Positions 43,436-50,071 of a stretch of 64,000 nt of DNA are shown in pieces (positions within the stretch are counted from its first letter, which is position 1; each line of letters opens with the position of its first letter). The DNA comes from an uncultured Eubacteriales bacterium (lineage in GTDB: Bacteria > Bacillota > Clostridia > Oscillospirales > CAG-272): NCBI GenBank assembly GCA_934525675.1, contig CAKSZH010000006.1:60551-124550 (forward strand), given 5' to 3'. The position numbers and the translations under genes were made by a program. The notes under the pieces were generated by a model. The model saw nothing but the letters and a program-made list of their open reading frames with translations. It was not told the origin of the DNA and made no database searches.

Positions 43436-46048
43436 TTATGCCGAAGCGCCGGTCATGGAGACGGACGCAATGACGCAGTGGGTTGCATCGTTGTCAAGAA
43501 CAATGGAGACCGTCACTTCCTGTCCCGCGAATGCGGAAAGGTCGTAGGTGAATTCCTGAAGATCGTCGGTGTCCACGTGGACCGTATCGGAATCGGAGCC
43601 GATCGCACGGATAAGGACAGGCTCGCCGTCGCCGACCCTGACCAGCACCTTGATGTCGGGGTAGGTCTCACCGTCGCGGTGGAACACGCGCGCCTTGAAG
43701 GAGAACCGGCTGTTGTACGCCTTGCCGATCACAAAGGTGTTGGAGATCATGGAGCCGGTGTTCTTGATGTCAAAGCCTTCGCCGACGCCTGCGTCCCAGT
43801 TGCCGGTGAGAATCCAGGGATCGAACTGCTCGTCAAGCAGCTCCGCCTTGTTTTCCCACTTGTTCGCGGAGGTTCCGGTAAAGGAGATCACCTGCACGAC
43901 CGCATGGGTACCCTGAATGATACCGATCTCGACCGTGACCGTCTGTCCGACGTAAGCGGAGAGGTCATAGCTGCAATACTGCGTTTCATCGGTGTCCACA
44001 TAGAACCAGTCTTCCGTCTGACCGATGCCGCGGATGACGGTACCGTTGACCTTGACCACGAATTTCGGATAGGTCTCGCCGTCGCGGTGGAAGACACGTG
44101 CGCCGAAGGTCAGGATGTAGGCGTTGTTCTTAATGGTGCGGTCGCTCAGCTTGAGCGCGGACCAGTCGCCGCCGCCCATGCGGAGGTCGGCGCCCTCGCC
44201 GACACCGGAATCCCAGTCGCCGACGATGCTCCATTTGATATCCTGCACGCCGTCCAGAATCTCGGACTTGCCGTTCCAGCGGTTGACCTCGATCTCATCC
44301 GCGGTCACGGTCAAAGTATAGGTTGCAAAGATTGCCGCGTTCTCTTCCGAGATCGCAAGGATGTAATAGGTGCCCGCCGCGGTATTCTCCGCAATGGTCA
44401 CGGCACCGGTCACGGGATCGACCGTGACACCGAGATCTGCGCTGCCTTCCTTCATCGCAAAGCGGATCTTATCGTTGGTCGCGTTGCTCGGGGAGACGGA
44501 CGCGCCGAGCGTGAAGCTCTGACCGGGCTTGTAGGTTCCCTCGCTCTTCGAGAGGTTGACACCGGTCACCCCGACCTGTCCCTCAAACTTCATTACCTTG
44601 ACCTGAAGCTCAGCGTTGTTGTCGTATTCGGTCACCCTGTGTTCGATGACCATCGCGCCGGTCTGTCCCTTGATCGCGTCGGGAAGCACCAGCTTCTGAA
44701 TGGACTCACTGATGGGGCCCGCAAAGCCCTGCCAGCCGTCCGTCAGGACCGTCTGCGTACCGTCCTCGGAAACAAAGAGCACGCGGTACTGTCCGTGCAC
44801 CTTGTCGTTGTTGCTGATTTTGACGTTGAAGGTCACAGCCCCGGCGGGGATGGATACCTTTGCCCACATAAGAGAGGATGCGGTGAGCAGGGAACCACCG
44901 GAATTTGCACCGACATTGTTTTCCAGGCAGATGCCGTAGGGACGGTCGCCGGTACCCATGTAAAAAATCTTCTGGTTGTTGTCATCGCCGGTCTCGCCGC
45001 GCTTCTGGTTGGTCTGCACCATCACGAGGTGCCAGTCATCGTAGCGCGCGTCCTGCGCGGGGAGTGCGTGATCCGTGTCAAGATCCCAGGAATCCTTGTC
45101 GGACACGGTCGTGTTGGCGTACTCTTCCTTGAGAATTCCCGTATACAGGGAATCCAACACAACGACCTTGATTTTGACGGAAACGTCTTTTTCGGTGTAG
45201 GAGGAAACCGTCAGTATGGTCTCGCCCGCCTTCAGCGCGTTCCAGGTGCCGTCCACGTCCATATGGAAGACGGAATCGTCGGAATAGCTGACGACGACTG
45301 CGGGATTGGTTGCGTCGGCGGGAGCGACCGTCAGACCGAAGTTGTAGAGGTTCGGCCAGTAGGTCAGGTTACGGGGAGCCTGCTTGCCGCCGAAAATCTG
45401 ACCGTTAATCAGTTCGTTTCTGCGTGCGAGCATTTCGCCGCTCATATCCCACTTGGTGCCGAGCGCGGTCACAAAGATGTAATCGAATTCCGCGTCCTCC
45501 GAGACAACCAGTCTGTCGGACGTGATTCCGGTAACGGGCGTGTAGGTCTCAACGACCACGTTCAGGTAAACACTGACGCCGCTGCCGTCGTTTGCGGTAC
45601 CCATGACCGCGGCGGATACCGCCTCGGCGGATGCCCTGACGGTCAGGCGCATGCCGTTGTCTTCAAAAGTAAGACCGGTGTTATCCGCGGCTGTGAACTT
45701 ACCGTCCCCGATGGTGCCCGCCGTCCAGGTGAAGGACTTGTCGGTCGCGTCGGCGGGACGGACCGCATAGGACAACTCCAGGCTGTTGCCCTGCGCGAGC
45801 TTCAGCGTGAAGGGATTTTCGAGGGAGCCGTCGCCCTCGTCGTCATCGGTGGAAACCGTGATACCCGTCACGGGCTTTTTGGTTTCGGGAGGCTCGGACT
45901 CCTCCTGTGCTTTGGTTTCCGTTTGGGTCGGTTTTTCGGTCGGTTTTTCCGTCGCGGATTCCTCAGGCTTCCCGCCGCAGGCAGCAAGCAGGCAGAGCGC
46001 CAGAGCGAGGCACAGACCGAGAAGTGTTACGAGTATTCTCTTTTTCAT
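43436..46048 (-). CDS. Large Ig-like-domain surface lipoprotein with duplicated C-terminal module
   Basis: 869 residues; of two nearby ATGs the one at 46048 has AAAGGA at proper spacing. The signal ends in LLAAC. A Thr/Glu/Pro/Lys-rich spacer is followed by Ig-like (BIG2-type) modules (PVTGITVS..., YTPVTGITSDRLVVS..., VGVTGVNLSKSEGTYKPGQ...). At the end stand two tandem, roughly 120-residue repeats: WNGKSEILDGVQDIKWSIVG... and WENKAELLDEQFDPWILTG..., both with GVGEG, ARVFHRDGETYP and YDLSA. The repeats look like carbohydrate-binding modules. First gene of the 11-kb operon, so probably the surface glycan receptor. Confidence 0.85.
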   Translation of the reverse strand: MKKRILVTLLGLCLALALCLLAACGGKPEESATEKPTEKPTQTETKAQEESEPPETKKPVTGITVSTDDDEGDGSLENPFTLKLAQGNSLELSYAVRPADATDKSFTWTAGTIGDGKFTAADNTGLTFEDNGMRLTVRASAEAVSAAVMGTANDGSGVSVYLNVVVETYTPVTGITSDRLVVSEDAEFDYIFVTALGTKWDMSGEMLARRNELINGQIFGGKQAPRNLTYWPNLYNFGLTVAPADATNPAVVVSYSDDSVFHMDVDGTWNALKAGETILTVSSYTEKDVSVKIKVVVLDSLYTGILKEEYANTTVSDKDSWDLDTDHALPAQDARYDDWHLVMVQTNQKRGETGDDNNQKIFYMGTGDRPYGICLENNVGANSGGSLLTASSLMWAKVSIPAGAVTFNVKISNNDKVHGQYRVLFVSEDGTQTVLTDGWQGFAGPISESIQKLVLPDAIKGQTGAMVIEHRVTEYDNNAELQVKVMKFEGQVGVTGVNLSKSEGTYKPGQSFTLGASVSPSNATNDKIRFAMKEGSADLGVTVDPVTGAVTIAENTAAGTYYILAISEENAAIFATYTLTVTADEIEVNRWNGKSEILDGVQDIKWSIVGDWDSGVGEGADLRMGGGDWSALKLSDRTIKNNAYILTFGARVFHRDGETYPKFVVKVNGTVIRGIGQTEDWFYVDTDETQYCSYDLSAYVGQTVTVEIGIIQGTHAVVQVISFTGTSANKWENKAELLDEQFDPWILTGNWDAGVGEGFDIKNTGSMISNTFVIGKAYNSRFSFKARVFHRDGETYPDIKVLVRVGDGEPVLIRAIGSDSDTVHVDTDDLQEFTYDLSAFAGQEVTVSIVLDNDATHCVIASVSMTGASA

Positions 46049-46170
46049 GAGTTTCATCCTTTCTTTGTTGCGCGGGAGCGCAACGATGTAATAATGAAAA
46101 ACGGCGGCAGGCGCTTCCCACACAGCCGTTACAGGGAAAAAGGGGACAGCGGGGCAGACTTGTCCGCGGG

Positions 46171-46230
46171 CAGCGCCGGAGAATCGCGGGCGGCGCCGGA
46201 GAATCGCGGGCGGTGCCGGGAAATCGCGGG
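46171..46230. repeat. Tandem repeat, 3 x 20 bp
   Basis: Units near CGGCGCCGGAGAATCGCGGG: the first two differ at one base, the third at three. Located in the operon leader. Confidence 0.85.
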
Positions 46231-46362
46231 CAAATTCCGAGCCGGGCACCTCCTGTCCGGCGGGATACACATTTTCCGACGTCCGGAATCGGTTTCCGGC
46301 AGACCCTCCGCCCTCCGCCGCGGCTCAGGCTCACCGCCGGCGGAAAACATATGGCTGTTTCG

Positions 46363-46376
46363 GAAAACCGTTTTTC
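46363..46376. promoter_or_regulatory. LacI-type operator candidate, leader site
   Basis: GAAAACCGTTTTTC, a near-perfect palindrome about 155 nt downstream of the operon promoter, same consensus as the other three sites. Confidence 0.6.
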
Positions 46377-46500
46377 TGAACGGTCAAAAAATGACCCCGT
46401 CTACCGGGAAGTCGGTCAACCCTGAAACAAGGGGAAACACAATGCAGACGGAGTTGGGAAAATTTGCGGTCGGAGCTTGTACTGTCGCGGGAAAACTGCA

Positions 46501-46515
46501 AAAAAACGGTTTTTT
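46501..46515. promoter_or_regulatory. LacI-type operator candidate, operon promoter
   Basis: AAAAAACGGTTTTTT lies 12 bp downstream of the -10 of the operon promoter, where bound repressor would block transcription. Confidence 0.7.
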
Positions 46516-46527
46516 AGAGCTCAATTT

Positions 46528-46557
46528 ATTATAACGCACGAATAAGGCGTTTGTCAA
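46528..46557 (-). promoter_or_regulatory. Promoter of the GxGYxYP/ABC operon
   Basis: Minus-strand TTGACA (46552-46557), 18 bp, TATAAT (46528-46533): consensus hexamers. It likely drives six genes down to 35430. Confidence 0.85.
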
Positions 46558-47239
46558 GCCCTTTATTTTTGTCAATTTTAACAAAATGTATGTCGTGCTT
46601 TTGTTGCCCTTGTCGTTTTGAAAGCCGAAAAAATCCACATTTTGGTGTACAAGAAGGCGCGAAATATGAATTATATATAAATAAAGATGGGATTTTTCGT
46701 GTTGCTCACCGCTTTGAGTTTTTCGTGAAAATGCCCGCACCGGGTACGTTTTTGTGTTTCGCGTCGGTGATTTTTCCACGCCGTTTCGTCGTCATGCCGT
46801 GTTTCCCGTGTCTGTCAACGGTCATTCCTGCGTCCTCCGTCAAGTGTATCGCGTTTTCTCGCCTTGCACCGGGGAGTCCCCGCGCCGTTTTTTTCCATGC
46901 GTCGTCATTTTTCGCTTTTTCGCGGCTTCCCGCGTCCCCGCTTGGGCGTTCGTTGTCTTCCACGCCGGGCGTGCCGGTTTTTTGCTCCGTTGTCGGGCGG
47001 GTTTCTTCGCCCCCGCTTGGGCGTTTTCAGCCCTGCGCCGCGGACGGATTCCCATCGGGAAACAAGCGCGCCCGCGTTCTGCCGGGAAGCGGGAAGCATA
47101 CAGAAAGCGGCGGAAGCTCACAAATGAGCTTCCGCCGCTTTTGAACGGTATTTTCGGGCACGCCCTCCGGTTTGCCCGGCGGCTTTGCTTCCGCGCAATA
47201 TTCGTTATGGGAAAACAGCGTGCCGCCCGACGCTCCCCG
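46558..47239. other. Intergenic region, no supportable gene
   Basis: About 680 bp between the operon promoter and the lacI stop. Short frames exist on both strands, but none has a ribosome binding site or recognisable product. CCCGCTTGGGCGTT occurs twice (about 46937 and 47011). The left half is AT-rich, the right half GC-rich. Confidence 0.5.
47104..47141 (-). terminator. lacI terminator
   Basis: AAAGCGGCGGAAGCTCA pairs with TGAGCTTCCGCCGCTTT around a 4-nt loop, 100 bp past the lacI stop. Confidence 0.8.
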
Positions 47240-48265
47240 TCAGCCGCGGTTGACCGATGCGTCGAAATGGATCTTGCTGGCGATCAGCTCCGCCCCGCCC
47301 TCCTTGCCGCTCTCTCCGGTCGCCCGGTCGTCCCGGGTGGCGCCGTCAAGCTGCCGGATCAGGCATTTTGCAGCCATCTTGGCAAGCCGCGCGTAGTCCT
47401 GGCTCGCATAGGCAAGATTCGGTGTCAGCCGGTCGTTTTTCTCGCCGCCGAGCGCAAACACGCCGACCTCGCGTCCGACCCCGAGCCCCGCCGCCTCCGC
47501 CGCCGCGTATACGCCTTCGGCGAGCCGCGTATTTGCCGTGATAAAGGCGACATTTTTGCGGATCACGCCCTCGGCAAACTGCCGTCCCTCTTCGGCAACG
47601 CTTCCGCTCGCATAGGTAATATCCGCGTCCGTCGCGGAAAGCCCGCGCTCCCGCTTCGCGTCCAGAAATGCAGCGCTTCTCTCGCGGGAGATCGACAGAT
47701 GCTCGTCACTGTTGACAAGGTAAATTTTATCATAGCCGTTGACCGCAAGGATGTTTACGGCATCATGGATCAGCTTCACGTTATCAATGTCCACGTAGGG
47801 AAGGTTCCCGGAATCGCTCGGCTTGCCGATGCTCACGCAGGGGGTGGAATTGTTCTCGATCTGTAAAATCCGGTGATCCTGGATCAGCGGCGCACTGATG
47901 ATCGCCCCGTCGATCGGGGACTTGCCCTTCTGCAGGGCGTTCTGCCGCCTGCCGGACTCCAGATTATAATAAATCAGCAGGTTGTAACCGTGCTTGGAAA
48001 CATACCGCAGACACGCCTCGATCAGCTCCGTATAGTACGCGTGATAGGTGCCGTCCTTGGTTTCCTCCAGAAACAGTCCGATGATATTGGTACGGTGCCC
48101 GGAAAGCCCCGAAGCATAGAAATTGGGGCTGTAATTCATCTCGTCACAGACCTTGAGGATGCGTTCCTTGAGCGGCTCGCTGACGAACTTCGTGCCCTTC
48201 AGCGCGTTGGATACGGTGGATTTGGCGACCCCCGCCTTTTCCGCAATATCACTGATCGTTACCAT
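47240..48265 (-). CDS. LacI-family transcriptional regulator
   Basis: 341 residues. The N-terminal helix-turn-helix and hinge are typical: TISDIAEKAGVAKSTVSNAL, then NYSPNFYASGLSG. The periplasmic-binding-protein-like effector domain (about 60-341) ends in DASVNRG. It lies between the 11-kb operon and the GxGYxYP-C/GH38 divergent pair. It is the obvious candidate to bind the four shared palindromes, with a sugar from the pathway as inducer. Its own promoter is consensus, and a GGAAACGCTTTGC element lies just downstream of it. Confidence 0.92.
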   Translation of the reverse strand: MVTISDIAEKAGVAKSTVSNALKGTKFVSEPLKERILKVCDEMNYSPNFYASGLSGHRTNIIGLFLEETKDGTYHAYYTELIEACLRYVSKHGYNLLIYYNLESGRRQNALQKGKSPIDGAIISAPLIQDHRILQIENNSTPCVSIGKPSDSGNLPYVDIDNVKLIHDAVNILAVNGYDKIYLVNSDEHLSISRERSAAFLDAKRERGLSATDADITYASGSVAEEGRQFAEGVIRKNVAFITANTRLAEGVYAAAEAAGLGVGREVGVFALGGEKNDRLTPNLAYASQDYARLAKMAAKCLIRQLDGATRDDRATGESGKEGGAELIASKIHFDASVNRG

Positions 48266-48332
48266 ATTCCAGTCTCCTTTGCTTCACGGCAAAGCGCGCG
48301 GGCGCCGCCCGGGGAAACGCTTTGCATCTTTC

Positions 48333-48361
48333 ATTATAATCTCCGCGGCGGATGCTGTCAA
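48333..48361 (-). promoter_or_regulatory. lacI promoter
   Basis: Minus-strand TTGACA (48356-48361), 17 bp, TATAAT (48333-48338). A GGAAACGCTTTGC palindrome-like element (48313-48325) follows and could be an autoregulatory site. Confidence 0.8.
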
Positions 48362-48365
48362 GGTA

Positions 48366-49865
48366 TCAGCCGCAATTGTGCGGGCAGGCGTACTCGTGCG
48401 GAACGTTGTGCTTCACGCCTTCCAGGAAATCCCTTGCGTTCAGGATCTCCACCCGGTCCGAGAGCATGGATACCAGCCGGTCGAGCTGCCCGATGTTCAC
48501 CGTCCAGGGATGCACGTTGAGCACGGTGTAGCCGTCAATGGAATCCGGGCAGACCGGCATACGGTTGATGCGTTCCGCGTAGCCCCGCAGCCACTCGTCG
48601 GTCACGTTTTCGGGGTTGTTGGATGGGTGCCAGAGCGACAGCCGCACGGACACGAAGGGCTTGCCGTTTGAGGAAAAGAACACGCGTCCGCGCCCCGATT
48701 CATAGCGGTCGGGGTCCAGCTCCCAGATTCCGCCGCCGATCTCATCGTATTTCGCAAACTCGTCCAGCCTTGCCGTGACCTCCTCCCGATTCTCCGCCGT
48801 GGCAAGATTGTCCAGCATACAGAGGTAATGCAGGTCCGCCGTCTTCATCGCCCCGCGGGTCAGTTCGGCATAGCGGGGCAGGTGCTCGCGGGGATAGGTC
48901 ATGGTGTTGGTATACCCGACCCCCGAAACGCCGGTGATGAAATAGTCATGCTTTGCGTGCGCGTAAATATAACGAAGCACTTCGGGACAAAGGGTGGACA
49001 TGGAGGGCGCGACCGTCCAGGTCAAGGGGTACGCGTGCGGGGACCGCATCCGCTGACCGAAATGTCCCGTCGTGGCAAAGTTCCGCTCCAGCCACTGCAC
49101 ATTGTCGCCGTCCGACACGACGATGGTCAGATAGTGCTTTCCCGGCGTCAGCGCGCGCGGGGGATCCGCCGTCTGCCGGACCGGGACCGCCTCGTCCGAG
49201 CCGAAATAGCTGTGGTTGCTCGACCAGTCCATCGGAATGACATAGTTGCCGAATTCCGAAATGCTGCGGACAAATCCGATCTCATCGCTCGTCCAGCCGT
49301 ACACGGGAATGTTGCGCTCCGCCCACGCAAGCACCTCGCGGCGGAAGGCAAGCTCCTCCTCGCTCTCGCCGGTGTAGAAGGTGAAATACCTCTTCGCAAT
49401 GGCAAAATCGCGCAGCTCCAGGTGGTAGTCGTCTCCGCGCACGACCTGGTGGACAAGCCCCCGGCGGTCAAGCCGGTCGCGGAAGCGGAGGAAGATTTCC
49501 CGTTGCCGCCCGGTGTTGCTTCCGCGGATGTCCGCCGCGTCAAACACGATCTTCGTGCCCGGAACCAGCCCCAAAAGCCCGCGCGGAACCCCGAGCAGGT
49601 CTTCCGCTGCGCACACCGTCGCCGCAAGATTGACGGAAACATCGTCCGCACCGAGGTCGAACACGGCAAGCCCGCAAAACTCCGGCAGAAACAGCCCCGC
49701 CGCCTCCGCAAGGGAAAGATACTTCACGTCCTCCGTAATATAGGAAAGATAATTGTCCACATCGAGGAGGAGCCGCCGACCGCGCCGGTTGACCCCGCCC
49801 TGCAAAAATACCGCAAACGCAAACTCTTCTCTGGTGAGTCCTTGCGCTCTGATCGCATATACCAT
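48366..49865 (-). CDS. GxGYxYP-family protein C, cytoplasmic and divergent
   Basis: 499 residues; GGAGGACAAACAG precedes the ATG. Unlike paralogs A and B it has no signal peptide, so it acts inside the cell. Shared landmarks are SDGDN (251-255), SGVGYTN (314-320) in place of GxGYxYP, the FGNYVIPMDWSSNHSYFG equivalent of YGQFxIPxD, and LNVHPWT near the end. It probably works on the imported product, which would make this an intracellular branch of a family mostly seen as exported. Divergent from GH38 with an operator beside its promoter. Confidence 0.8.
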   Translation of the reverse strand: MVYAIRAQGLTREEFAFAVFLQGGVNRRGRRLLLDVDNYLSYITEDVKYLSLAEAAGLFLPEFCGLAVFDLGADDVSVNLAATVCAAEDLLGVPRGLLGLVPGTKIVFDAADIRGSNTGRQREIFLRFRDRLDRRGLVHQVVRGDDYHLELRDFAIAKRYFTFYTGESEEELAFRREVLAWAERNIPVYGWTSDEIGFVRSISEFGNYVIPMDWSSNHSYFGSDEAVPVRQTADPPRALTPGKHYLTIVVSDGDNVQWLERNFATTGHFGQRMRSPHAYPLTWTVAPSMSTLCPEVLRYIYAHAKHDYFITGVSGVGYTNTMTYPREHLPRYAELTRGAMKTADLHYLCMLDNLATAENREEVTARLDEFAKYDEIGGGIWELDPDRYESGRGRVFFSSNGKPFVSVRLSLWHPSNNPENVTDEWLRGYAERINRMPVCPDSIDGYTVLNVHPWTVNIGQLDRLVSMLSDRVEILNARDFLEGVKHNVPHEYACPHNCG

Positions 49866-49882
49866 CTGTTTGTCCTCCGTGA

Positions 49883-49898
49883 GAAAACTGGTTTTTTG
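49883..49898. promoter_or_regulatory. LacI-type operator candidate, GxGYxYP-C promoter
   Basis: GAAAACTGGTTTTTTG, ending 3 bp downstream of the -10 of the gene C promoter. Confidence 0.7.
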
Positions 49899-49901
49899 AC
49901 T

Positions 49902-49910
49902 ATTATACCA
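49902..49910 (-). promoter_or_regulatory. GxGYxYP-C promoter (extended -10)
   Basis: Minus-strand TGGTATAAT (extended -10 with TATAAT at 49902-49907). I see no good -35, which is usual for extended -10 promoters. Confidence 0.6.
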
Positions 49911-49970
49911 TAGAAACGCCGATTTTTCACCAATATCCGAAAAATTTTTAGAATTTTTTTGAGATTTTTG

Positions 49971-49999
49971 TTTACAAACACAAAATCATGTGCTATGAT
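49971..49999 (+). promoter_or_regulatory. GH38 promoter
   Basis: TTTACA (49971-49976), 17 bp, TATGAT (49994-49999). Confidence 0.7.
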
Positions 50000-50002
50000 T
50001 AA

Positions 50003-50018
50003 GAAAAACGGTTTTTTC
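50003..50018. promoter_or_regulatory. LacI-type operator candidate, GH38 promoter
   Basis: GAAAAACGGTTTTTTC, a palindrome broken only at its centre, starting 4 bp after the -10, so it overlaps the expected transcription start. Confidence 0.75.
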
Positions 50019-50071
50019 ACTCAGGCAAACGTTCAGGCAAAACGGATACCAAAAACAAAGGAGATTGATTT

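Larger units (their letters stand above)
46049..46527. other. Long operon leader with 20-bp repeats
   Basis: The transcript from the 46528-46557 promoter has an untranslated leader of about 470 nt. It contains an operator-like palindrome (46363-46376) and three tandem 20-bp GC-rich units (46171-46230). No gene is supportable in it. Confidence 0.65.

Noticed and set aside
43478..46534. A 1018-codon plus-strand open frame
   Set aside because: Antisense shadow of the Ig-domain lipoprotein in GC-rich DNA; it also runs through the operon promoter.
46754..47866. A 370-codon plus-strand frame
   Set aside because: Mostly antisense to lacI; the upstream part has no ribosome binding site and reads through the lacI terminator.
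48313..48325. CcpA cre site in the lacI leader
   Set aside because: GGAAACGCTTTGC is only partly palindromic and does not fit the cre spacing; noted only as a possible LacI self-site.
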